Shown piece after piece: positions 1 through 5,512 of a DNA stretch of 6,210 nt (its first letter is position 1; the number at the start of each line of letters is the position of its first letter). Position numbers and translations under genes: made by a program. Source of the stretch: an uncultured Oscillospiraceae bacterium (GTDB taxonomy: Bacteria; Bacillota; Clostridia; Oscillospirales; Oscillospiraceae); contig CAKUJL010000094.1 of assembly GCA_934661715.1 (NCBI GenBank), positions 1-6,210 on the forward strand, in the 5' to 3' direction. The notes beneath the pieces were generated by a model. That model did no database searches. It was not told where the DNA came from and worked only from the letters and a program-made list of their open reading frames with translations.

Positions 1-784
1 GGCAGCGATCGAACACACCGGCGTCTGCCTCAAGGACGTGCATTTTTCCTACACCGGAGACGAAAAAGACGAGGTGCTGCACGGCGTTGACCTGACGCTT
101 CCGGAGGGGAGCTTCACCGCGCTTGTGGGCCCGTCCGGCGGCGGCAAGTCGACGGTCGCAAAGCTCATCGCCCGGTTCTGGGACGTGCGCTCGGGCGAAA
201 TCACCGTCGGCGGCGTGAACGTCAAGGATATGCCGCTTTCGCAGCTGTCTGAATGCGTGAGCTTCGTGACGCAGGACAATTTCCTGTTTCACTGCTCGCT
301 GTTGGAAAACATCCGTCTCGGAAACCCCAGTGTGTCGGACGAAGAGGTCAAGGCCGCAGCAAGAGCGGCGCAGTGTGAGGAATTCATCTCCAAGCTGCCG
401 CAGGGCTACGACACCCCCGCCGGTGAGGCCGGCAAGCGCCTTTCGGGCGGCGAGAAGCAGCGCATTGCGATCGCGCGGATGCTCCTTAAAAACGCGCCCA
501 TCGTCATTCTCGACGAGGCGACGGCCTTCACCGACCCCGAAAACGAGGATAAAATCCAGCGCAGCATCGCCTCGCTCACCAAAGGCAAGACGCTTCTCGT
601 CATCGCGCACCGCCTGTCCACGATCAAAAACGCGGACAACATCGTCGTTTTGAAAGACGGCGCCATCGCCGCGCAGGGCACGCAGGAGCAGCTTCTTGAA
701 GCGTGCGGTCTGTACCGGGATATGTGGCAGGCGCACGTGGGCGCAAAGAACTGGGCCGTTTCCAGTGCGGCAAAGGAGGGCTGA
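1..784 (+). CDS. ABC exporter-type half-transporter, ATP-binding end (5' truncated by window)
   Basis: C-terminal nucleotide-binding domain of an ABC transporter subunit of the exporter fold. The frame is open from base 2, so the membrane domain lies before the window and the GTG at 38 is not a start. All ATPase motifs are present: A-loop Tyr (50-52, VHFSY), Walker A GPSGGGKST (128-154), Q-loop in VTQDN, signature LSGGE (440-454), Walker B VILDEA with catalytic Glu (515-517), and the H-loop His (608-610). The D-loop reads AFTDP rather than the usual ASVDP or ASLDP, but its Asp is kept. The stop at 782-784 is two bases before the ATG of the next half-transporter, so the two are co-transcribed and probably form a heterodimer at the cytoplasmic membrane. 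The substrate cannot be read from the sequence. From memory, a Phe in the D-loop also occurs in siderophore-linked exporter-fold transporters, but this is weak evidence. Confidence 0.95.
   Translation, partial: AAIEHTGVCLKDVHFSYTGDEKDEVLHGVDLTLPEGSFTALVGPSGGGKSTVAKLIARFWDVRSGEITVGGVNVKDMPLSQLSECVSFVTQDNFLFHCSLLENIRLGNPSVSDEEVKAAARAAQCEEFISKLPQGYDTPAGEAGKRLSGGEKQRIAIARMLLKNAPIVILDEATAFTDPENEDKIQRSIASLTKGKTLLVIAHRLSTIKNADNIVVLKDGAIAAQGTQEQLLEACGLYRDMWQAHVGAKNWAVSSAAKEG
772..780 (+). promoter_or_regulatory. ribosome binding site that sets the start of the second ABC gene
   Basis: The AAAGGAGGG motif lies inside the last codons of the upstream gene, six bases before the ATG at 787. The reading frame is open upstream to 703, but no comparable site precedes any earlier start codon. 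The ATG at 787 is therefore the start. Confidence 0.85.
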
Positions 785-786
785 GT

Positions 787-2535
787 ATGTTCAAAACCGT
801 CAAGCGCATCATCGACTGGTGCGGAGAATGCAAGGGCAAGCTCTATCTCGGCTTCGTCATGACCTTTTTCTCGCACATTTTTGCGGCGCTGCCGCTGGGA
901 CTCGCCGCGTACACGGTGGGGCTTCTGATCGAAAGCCAGGCGTCCGGCGCGGCTTTTGATCTCTCGTGGATCTGGAAGAGCATTCTTTTGCAGATCGCGC
1001 TCGTCTTTTTCCGCTTTCTTTTTGACTTCTTCCGCGCAAAATTGCAGGAGCCGATCAGCTACCAGCTGACCGCGCGTGACCGTCTGGCCGTGGGCGACGC
1101 GCTGAAGCGGGTCTCGCTCGGCTATTTCCAGTCGGTCAGCACCGGCAACATCTTAAACTCCATCACGACGGGTCTTTCGACGCTGGAGAACATGGGCATC
1201 CGCATGATCGACAACTTTGTCGGCGGCTACCTCAACTTCCTCGTCATCTTCGTCTGCCTCGCGGTCTACAGCCCGGTGACGGCGCTCATCGCCCTCGGCG
1301 CGGCGGCGGTATCGCTTTTGTGCCTGCTTCTCATCTCGCACTACAGCCGCGTCAATTCCCCCGTGGAGGCGCAGGCCAACCGCGACATGACAAGCGCCGT
1401 TCTGGAGTATGCCAGAGGCCTGTCCGTCGTCAAATCCTTCGGCAAATCCGGCGCGTCGATGGACGCCGTGACGAAGGCCATCCGTGACAGCAAAAACATC
1501 CACCTCAAGATCGAGTGGGGCTACATTCCGGGCAACCTCCTGCACCTGCTGGCGCTCAAGTGCGGCTCGGTGGGTCTGGCCTTTGCCGCGGCGACACAAT
1601 GCCTCGCGGGCAGCATGGACTTTTCGGTCATGCTGATGTTCGTGTTCTTCTCGTTCAGCATTTTCGCAAGTCTCGAGCCAATCAGCGACAGCGCCCACAC
1701 CCTCGGCGTCATCGACGACGCGATGAACCAGCTGGACACGCTGAAGAGCGACCAGTTCATCGACTCGGGCGGCAGGGATATCCCCCTTTCGCACTTCGAC
1801 ATCGAATTCAAAAACGTCGACTTCGGCTACGATTCGCGGCAGGTGCTTCAGAACGTCTCGTTTACCATCCCCGAGAAGACCTCGACCGCCATTGTCGGCC
1901 CGTCGGGCTCCGGCAAGACGACGATTTGCAGCCTCCTTGCCCGGTTCTATGACCCGCAGTCCGGCTCGATCTCGGTCGGCGGACACGATCTGCGGGAGTT
2001 TACCTGCGACAGTCTGCTGTCAAACATCTCGATGGTCTTCCAGAACGTCTACCTCTTCCACGACACCATCCGCGCCAACATCCTCTTCGGCAAACCCGAC
2101 GCGACGGAAGAAGAGCTCGTGGACGCGGCGAAGAAGGCCCGGTGCTATGACTTCATCATGGCGCTTCCGAACGGCTTTGACACCGTGGTCGGCGAGGGCG
2201 GCGGCACGCTCTCCGGCGGCGAGAAGCAGCGCATTTCCATCGCCCGCGCCATTCTCAAAAACGCGCCGATCATCATTCTCGATGAGGCAACCGCCAGCGT
2301 CGACCCCGAAAACGAACACCTCATCCAGCAGGCCATTTCCGCGCTGACCCGCGGCAAGACGATCATCACGATCGCCCACCGTCTGGCCACGATCGAACAG
2401 GCCGACCAGATCCTCGTCGTGCAGGATGGTCGTATCGCCGAACACGGCACGCACGATGAACTCGTGAGACAAAACGGCGTCTACAAGCGCTTTACCGACA
2501 TCCGTAGACAGGCCGAGCTCTGGAACATCGCGTAA
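787..2535 (+). CDS. ABC exporter-type half-transporter, membrane domain plus ATPase
   Basis: Complete 582-residue half-transporter, the usual length for an exporter-fold subunit with one membrane domain fused to one ATPase. Hydrophobic segments appear at about residues 18-48, 61-83, 143-162, 163-184, 246-270 and 279-296, giving six membrane helices. The ATPase domain follows from about 338: Walker A GPSGSGKT at 371-378, Q-loop in VFQNV, signature LSGGE at 475-479, Walker B IIILDE with Asp499 and Glu500, D-loop ASVDP, and H-loop His531. All catalytic residues are intact. The start is the ATG six bases after a strong AAAGGAGGG. It lies two bases after the stop of the preceding half-transporter gene and ends in a terminator, so the pair probably makes a heterodimeric ATP-driven transporter. 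Substrate and direction are not determined. Multidrug, peptide or lipid export is the default guess, and siderophore uptake by the IrtAB/YbtPQ-like branch is an alternative. Confidence 0.96.
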   Translation: MFKTVKRIIDWCGECKGKLYLGFVMTFFSHIFAALPLGLAAYTVGLLIESQASGAAFDLSWIWKSILLQIALVFFRFLFDFFRAKLQEPISYQLTARDRLAVGDALKRVSLGYFQSVSTGNILNSITTGLSTLENMGIRMIDNFVGGYLNFLVIFVCLAVYSPVTALIALGAAAVSLLCLLLISHYSRVNSPVEAQANRDMTSAVLEYARGLSVVKSFGKSGASMDAVTKAIRDSKNIHLKIEWGYIPGNLLHLLALKCGSVGLAFAAATQCLAGSMDFSVMLMFVFFSFSIFASLEPISDSAHTLGVIDDAMNQLDTLKSDQFIDSGGRDIPLSHFDIEFKNVDFGYDSRQVLQNVSFTIPEKTSTAIVGPSGSGKTTICSLLARFYDPQSGSISVGGHDLREFTCDSLLSNISMVFQNVYLFHDTIRANILFGKPDATEEELVDAAKKARCYDFIMALPNGFDTVVGEGGGTLSGGEKQRISIARAILKNAPIIILDEATASVDPENEHLIQQAISALTRGKTIITIAHRLATIEQADQILVVQDGRIAEHGTHDELVRQNGVYKRFTDIRRQAELWNIA

Positions 2536-2549
2536 TCCCCCAATACGCA

Positions 2550-2582
2550 AAAATCCCCGAACGAGCCTCGTTCGGGGATTTT
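2550..2582. terminator. bidirectional Rho-independent terminator between ABC operon and barstar gene
   Basis: A 16-base perfect inverted repeat has arms at 2550-2565 and 2567-2582. In practice the innermost pairs open to form the loop. The GC-rich core (TCCCCGAACG / CGTTCGGGGA) is flanked by A-runs on the left and T-runs on the right, so a U-tract follows the hairpin on either strand. It sits between two converging genes and starts one base after the barstar stop codon, so it can serve both transcripts. Confidence 0.9.
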
Positions 2583-2583
2583 C

Positions 2584-2853
2584 TTACTCCTGCCAGGATA
2601 CCGTCAGGTTTTCATTTTCCCGTTCGCTGTCCCGCAGCACGTGCAAAAGCGCCAGCGCGTAGCCGCCCAGGCTCTCACAAAGCTTTGCCGCGTTCGTCAC
2701 CTCGAGCTCTACCGGCTCGCGCAGGTCCGTCAGGCAGTCATAAAGCGCGTCGAGATTCTTCCCATACCATTCGGGAAGCGAAAGCGTTTCTCTCAAGGCC
2801 CGGTGCAGCGCCTCGCGGCTTCCAATCGTGCCGCCGTCAATCACTGCCCGCAT
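2584..2853 (-). CDS. barstar-family ribonuclease inhibitor (antitoxin/immunity protein)
   Basis: An 89-residue protein matching barstar of Bacillus amyloliquefaciens in length and along most of its sequence. It opens with an AVIDGGTI strand like barstar's AVINGEQI and carries the hallmark helix LPEWYGKNLDALYDCLT at 26-42. In barstar numbering, which aligns without gaps here, the barnase-contacting Asp35, Asp39 and Thr42 are kept; Tyr29 is Trp, Trp38 is Tyr, and Glu76 corresponds to Asp75. Barstar plugs the active site of barnase in the cytoplasm. The start ATG shares one base with the stop of the upstream barnase-like gene (TGATG) and has a strong GGAGG seven bases ahead, so the two are translationally coupled. 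There is no signal peptide, as expected for a cytoplasmic inhibitor. Family assignment is firm; pairing with the adjacent ribonuclease is inferred from position and family. Confidence 0.95.
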   Translation of the reverse strand: MRAVIDGGTIGSREALHRALRETLSLPEWYGKNLDALYDCLTDLREPVELEVTNAAKLCESLGGYALALLHVLRDSERENENLTVSWQE

Positions 2854-3467
2854 CAGCCTTCCTCCCCGTAGAGAAGCTCGAAGGTCTCATAGTGATCCTC
2901 CGTGTAATAGATCAGCCCGTCGTTTGAAAACACGATGCGTTTGGCCCCGCGTTTGTCCGCTCCCAGCGTGTCAATGTCACACTCGGTGTAGCTCCTGCCG
3001 TCCTTTTCCGGCAAGATCCCCTCGTAGTTTCCGAAATGGCTGCCGCCGATGCACTTGCCGGACGCGTAGGGCTCGAGCGAACCGCCCTCCCAGCCGAGGC
3101 TCTGCGCCTCTTTTTTCGAAATGAAGTTCTGCGGCAGATGGCCGTAGGTGTGGATATAGAGCGCGACGTCCTCTTTTGTCGCGTAGGCACCGTCTTCGTC
3201 GATCGCGGGCGTTTCCTCGGGCGCTTCTTCTGAAGCTTTCTCCGGCGTTTCTGTGGCCGTCTCCTCGGGAACGAGGATTTCTTCGGCGAATTCGACATCC
3301 TCGTCGGGCGCAGATACTTCGGCAGGTTCTGGCTCACTGAGGGCGTCGGCGATCGCGGAAACGGTCTCGACCGTGGATTTTACGTCTTCCACCGTCACAT
3401 TGCCGCCGCAGGCGGTAAGGCCGAAGACCAACAGCAGCGCTAACAATAACGCGAGTAGTTTCTTCAT
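2853..3467 (-). CDS. membrane-tethered barnase-type ribonuclease (lipoprotein)
   Basis: A 204-residue protein in three parts. Residues 1-20 form a lipoprotein signal peptide: MKK, a poly-Leu core and lipobox L17-T-A-C20. Residues 21-92 form an acidic Glu/Pro/Ala/Thr linker. Residues 95-200 align along their length with mature barnase (110 residues), including LPQNFISKKEAQ, GKCIGGSHFGNYEG and EDHYETF. Barnase catalytic residues have counterparts: Lys27=K118, Glu73=E162, Arg83=R173, Arg87=R177, His102=H192. Arg59 is replaced by Tyr148. Barnase cleaves single-stranded RNA, often after G; Glu acts as base and His as acid. Export followed by lipidation at Cys20 would place the enzyme outside the membrane. 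The ATG at 3465-3467 is chosen because it begins the signal peptide and follows GGGGG by seven bases; the frame-open GTG at 3506 lies upstream of the predicted -10 and would not be transcribed. The barstar gene is coupled downstream. Confidence 0.93.
   Translation of the reverse strand: MKKLLALLLALLLVFGLTACGGNVTVEDVKSTVETVSAIADALSEPEPAEVSAPDEDVEFAEEILVPEETATETPEKASEEAPEETPAIDEDGAYATKEDVALYIHTYGHLPQNFISKKEAQSLGWEGGSLEPYASGKCIGGSHFGNYEGILPEKDGRSYTECDIDTLGADKRGAKRIVFSNDGLIYYTEDHYETFELLYGEEG
2857..2867 (-). promoter_or_regulatory. strong ribosome binding site of the barstar gene inside the barnase 3' end
   Basis: Read on the minus strand this is GGGGAGGAAGG, with the GGAGG core (2861-2865) seven bases before the barstar ATG at 2853. 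It lies within the last codons of the ribonuclease gene. It is far closer to consensus than the site in front of the ribonuclease (GGGGG at 3475-3479), which suggests the inhibitor is translated more efficiently than the toxin. Confidence 0.75.
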
Positions 3468-3494
3468 GGCAATTCCCCCAATCTTTTCGCGTCT

Positions 3495-3523
3495 ATCATA
3501 CCACACGAACGCCCGACTTGCAA
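3495..3523 (-). promoter_or_regulatory. sigma-A-type promoter for the barnase-barstar unit
   Basis: Read on the minus strand: -35 TTGCAA (3518-3523), a 17-base spacer, and -10 TATGAT (3495-3500). The -10 matches five of six consensus bases and the -35 four of six. Transcription would begin near 3488, giving a leader of about 20 bases before the ATG at 3467. The -35 hexamer is self-complementary and is also used by the opposite promoter. Confidence 0.7.
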
Positions 3524-3545
3524 TTGCCGCCGAACGTGCTACAAT
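3518..3545 (+). promoter_or_regulatory. sigma-A-type promoter for the ABM monooxygenase gene
   Basis: -35 TTGCAA (3518-3523), a 16-base spacer, and -10 TACAAT (3540-3545, five of six consensus bases). The predicted start of transcription is near 3552, about 20 bases before the ATG at 3573. The ribosome binding site AAAAGGAG (3558-3565) lies in that leader. Confidence 0.7.
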
Positions 3546-3572
3546 AGAGGAAAAACGAAAAGGAGCGGTTTT

Positions 3573-3863
3573 ATGGACAACCTCTTGATTCTCGTCACCT
3601 ATCGCGCCAAGCCCGGACAGGGCCGGGCCTTCCTGAAAGAGATCGCGGAAAACGGCCTGCGCGACACTGTTTTAGCCGAAAACGGCTGCCTGCGGTACGA
3701 CTACTATCTGGCAAACGGAAACGACGACGAAATTCTGCTCGTTGAAATGTGGCTGTCTCCCAAGCACCAGAGCGTCCACATGTCCCAGCCGCACATGCAG
3801 CAGCTCGCCGCGATCAAGGAAAAATACATCGAATCGACGGATGTCAAAAAATACACCGTTTGA
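3573..3863 (+). CDS. ABM-fold quinol/antibiotic biosynthesis monooxygenase-like protein (YgiN type)
   Basis: A 96-residue protein of the ABM (antibiotic biosynthesis monooxygenase) family, which folds as a dimeric alpha-beta barrel. The features are typical: an N-terminal strand LLILVTYRAKPG, a helix with FLKEIAENGLRDTV, the motif ENGCLRYDYYL at 36-46, a strand ILLVEMWLS at 54-62 with Glu58 and Trp60, and a His-rich VHMSQPHM at 68-75. Length is normal for a single-domain member. Members act on quinones, polyketides or haem, or have no known reaction; nothing here picks a substrate. The ATG follows AAAAGGAG by seven bases. The gene is monocistronic, with its own promoter and a terminator directly after it. 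It is divergent from the barnase gene, but no functional link is evident. No signal peptide or membrane segment is present, so it is cytoplasmic. Confidence 0.9.
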   Translation: MDNLLILVTYRAKPGQGRAFLKEIAENGLRDTVLAENGCLRYDYYLANGNDDEILLVEMWLSPKHQSVHMSQPHMQQLAAIKEKYIESTDVKKYTV

Positions 3864-3869
3864 GCGCAC

Positions 3870-3899
3870 AAAACCCGGATGGAGTTCCATCCGGGTTTT
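3870..3899. terminator. Rho-independent terminator between ABM gene and sortase gene
   Basis: An inverted repeat, AAAACCCGGATGG (3870-3882) and CCATCCGGGTTTT (3887-3899), with a four-base AGTT loop, is followed on the plus strand by CCTTA. It begins seven bases after the ABM stop and ends two bases before the stop codon of the converging sortase gene. The plus-strand direction is well supported. On the minus strand the U-tract is only the four bases in the stem, so that direction is weaker. Confidence 0.85.
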
Positions 3900-3901
3900 C
3901 C

Positions 3902-4546
3902 TTATGCTCTTTCGCAATAGACCGTCACGCGGTTCTGCCTGCCGTAGGTGCAGGTATAGAGCGTGAGGGCATAGCCGCTCTCGGAGACCTTTTCGGTGTC
4001 CTCGGGGCTGATAATGTCGGTTTTGGCCACGACATAGGTGTTGACCGCGCCGTCCATCGTCGTAAACGTCACGCTGTCGCCAGCCTTCATCATGCCAAGG
4101 TTCGCGAAGTGGCCGATGTAATTGTGCCCGGCGATGACGAGGTTATCCTCCTCCGCGCTTCCGAACTGGCGGCAGGGGGCAAGCTTCAGCCGGTCATAGT
4201 CCCAATCGGCCATGACGGGAAGCTCCAGACCTAAGCTCGGCAGGGACAACACGCCCAGATACTCGTAATCGCCCACCATCGCAACCGGCGCGGGCTCTGT
4301 TTCCGCATCCTCCACGGGCGCGTCCATCGAGGGCTCGGGCGAAACGTCTTCCGGCTGCTCCTGCACTTCGGTTTGCATGTGCTGCGTCTGCGCCTGTTCG
4401 ATCTGCTGCTGCAAAACGGCGGCGGTCTCCACGGCGGCAGCGCCCGCTTTTTCGTCCTCGACGCGGTTCGCGCCATACAGAGCCAGCGCACCGCCAATCA
4501 GCAGTGCGCCAGCCAGCACAAGCACAAGGCCCAGCTTTTTATGCAT
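3902..4546 (-). CDS. sortase (class D/E-like transpeptidase), membrane anchored
   Basis: A 214-residue cysteine transpeptidase. A basic MHKK and a hydrophobic stretch at about 5-24 form an N-terminal membrane anchor. A Gln/Glu/Pro-rich stalk (about 40-90) leads to the sortase barrel from about 94. The catalytic triad is visible: His141 in AGHNY, Cys199 in LYTCTYG, and Arg206 in NRVTVY. The TLYTCTYG and RVTVYCER pattern resembles class A/D/E enzymes rather than class B; the exact class needs a profile search. Sortases cut surface proteins at LPXTG-like motifs and join them to peptidoglycan or to pilin lysines outside the membrane. The start is the ATG at 4544-4546, after AAGGAGT (4553-4559); an in-frame codon at 4585 lacks a site and would delay the anchor. 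It overlaps the pilin gene stop by eight bases, so the genes are coupled and the pilin is the probable substrate. Confidence 0.93.
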   Translation of the reverse strand: MHKKLGLVLVLAGALLIGGALALYGANRVEDEKAGAAAVETAAVLQQQIEQAQTQHMQTEVQEQPEDVSPEPSMDAPVEDAETEPAPVAMVGDYEYLGVLSLPSLGLELPVMADWDYDRLKLAPCRQFGSAEEDNLVIAGHNYIGHFANLGMMKAGDSVTFTTMDGAVNTYVVAKTDIISPEDTEKVSESGYALTLYTCTYGRQNRVTVYCERA

Positions 4547-5498
4547 TTCCGGACTCCTTCTTCTTGCGCAGCATCGCGATGCCAACGCACAAAAGCGCCA
4601 GACCCAGAACCGCCATCACCGGCACGGGCCAGTTGAGCTGACCGGTCTGGATGAGCTTTTCGGTGTTGCGGACGGTGAAGGTCGTGCCGTTAAAGGAATA
4701 CGACACGGTGTAGCCGTCGGGGACGTTCACTTCCACGACGTTCCAGTTGCGCTTGACGCTGGCGTCTAAATCGTGCCACGAATAGTGCCAGTTGTTCCAG
4801 TCGCCGAGCGTCACGGTGTCCACGACAGTATCGCCGTCGCGCAGCTCGATGGTAACGGACGTCGGATGGTTCTTGCCGCCGACCCAGAGCTTGTCGACCG
4901 CGAGATAGGTCTTGTCCTCTTCGGGCTTCGGCTTGGGGTCGTCGCGGTGGGAGGGCGAGGAACGATAGTGGTTCGTGAAATTGAGCTCGGTCTTCGTCTC
5001 GGCGGTTTCATCCGCGCCATCCTTGCGGACAGCAACCGCGCAGTAGAGACCCTTGTCGAATTCGCCGGTTTCCTTATCCTGACCGTTGAAGACGGTGATC
5101 TTGACGTTATAGACCGTGCTGTCGTAGTTGCAGCGCGAATAATCGCCCGCGATCTGCTTAACGGTGTAGTGGTACTCGCCGACGCGGTCAAACTTCATTT
5201 CGCCGAAATAACCGGTAAAATCGCCGGTTCCGGTGCCCTTGATCACGAGATCGGCATAGAGCGTTCCGTCTTCTGCGGTAGCCACAGTAGCAGGCATCGG
5301 CGCACCGTCCGGGCTGACGGCGGTGAGTCGGAAGGTGTAGTCACGCTCGGCCGTCGACGAGATATCGCCCGTGATCGTCAGATTGACCTGCAAATTCACA
5401 GTGTCATTCTCGACCGTCGCGGCATAGGCCGGGACCATTGACACGCACAGCAGCAGCGCAAGAAGCAGCGCCGCGCATCTGTTCCATGCTTTTTTCAT
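4539..5498 (-). CDS. pilin-like surface protein with FctA-type and Cna-B domains and LPXTG-like sorting signal
   Basis: A 319-residue exported protein. Residues 1-26 are a signal peptide with likely cleavage AYA|AT. Residues about 30-180 resemble the streptococcal pilin isopeptide-linkage (FctA) domain: YTFRLTAV, GEYHYTVKQ, STVYNVKITVFN and LNFTNHY. A charged Pro-rich linker follows (180-196). Residues 197-280 are a Cna-B domain with the expected isopeptide residues Lys203 (VDKLW), Glu256 (VVEV) and Asn278 (TVRNT). The end is a cell-wall sorting signal: LIQTGQ at 282-287, a hydrophobic span about 290-310, and an RKKK tail. This predicts a pilus subunit or cell-wall adhesin attached by sortase. 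The ATG at 5496-5498 is chosen because GGGAGG lies six bases ahead and it starts the signal peptide. It lies 14 bases after the class B sortase stop. No obvious YPKN-type pilin lysine motif is seen, so it may be an accessory or terminal subunit. Confidence 0.93.
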   Translation of the reverse strand: MKKAWNRCAALLLALLLCVSMVPAYAATVENDTVNLQVNLTITGDISSTAERDYTFRLTAVSPDGAPMPATVATAEDGTLYADLVIKGTGTGDFTGYFGEMKFDRVGEYHYTVKQIAGDYSRCNYDSTVYNVKITVFNGQDKETGEFDKGLYCAVAVRKDGADETAETKTELNFTNHYRSSPSHRDDPKPKPEEDKTYLAVDKLWVGGKNHPTSVTIELRDGDTVVDTVTLGDWNNWHYSWHDLDASVKRNWNVVEVNVPDGYTVSYSFNGTTFTVRNTEKLIQTGQLNWPVPVMAVLGLALLCVGIAMLRKKKESGNA

Positions 5499-5512
5499 AG
5501 GGTACCTCCCAC

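Noticed and set aside
1..784. Possible tandem duplication of the two ABC ATPase domains
   Set aside because: The similarity is what is expected for paralogous ATPase domains of a heterodimer, with clear divergence outside the motifs; it is not a recent repeat.
703..786. N-terminal extension of the second ABC gene from a start at 703
   Set aside because: No ribosome site there, it overlaps the previous gene by 82 bases, and the ATG at 787 has an excellent site and a normal N-terminus.
1153..1986. Long minus-strand open frame (277 codons) opposite the second ABC gene
   Set aside because: It lies wholly within the real ABC coding region, has an Arg/Asp/Val-rich composition typical of antisense frames in GC-rich genes, and has no recognisable motif.
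3468..3506. Upstream start (GTG at 3506) for the barnase gene
   Set aside because: The predicted -10 box lies downstream of it, it has no ribosome site, and it would put 13 residues before a perfect lipoprotein signal peptide.
3864..3901. Possible small RNA or attenuator between the ABM and sortase genes
   Set aside because: The gap is only 38 bases and is almost entirely the terminator hairpin.
3749..4234. Plus-strand open frame (161 codons) spanning the ABM gene end and the sortase 3' half
   Set aside because: It would read through a clear terminator hairpin and overlaps two recognisable genes in other frames.
4773..5441. Plus-strand open frame (222 codons) opposite the pilin gene
   Set aside because: Fully antisense to a well-supported surface protein with signal peptide and domains; the translated product is Val/Arg/Asp-rich low-information sequence.
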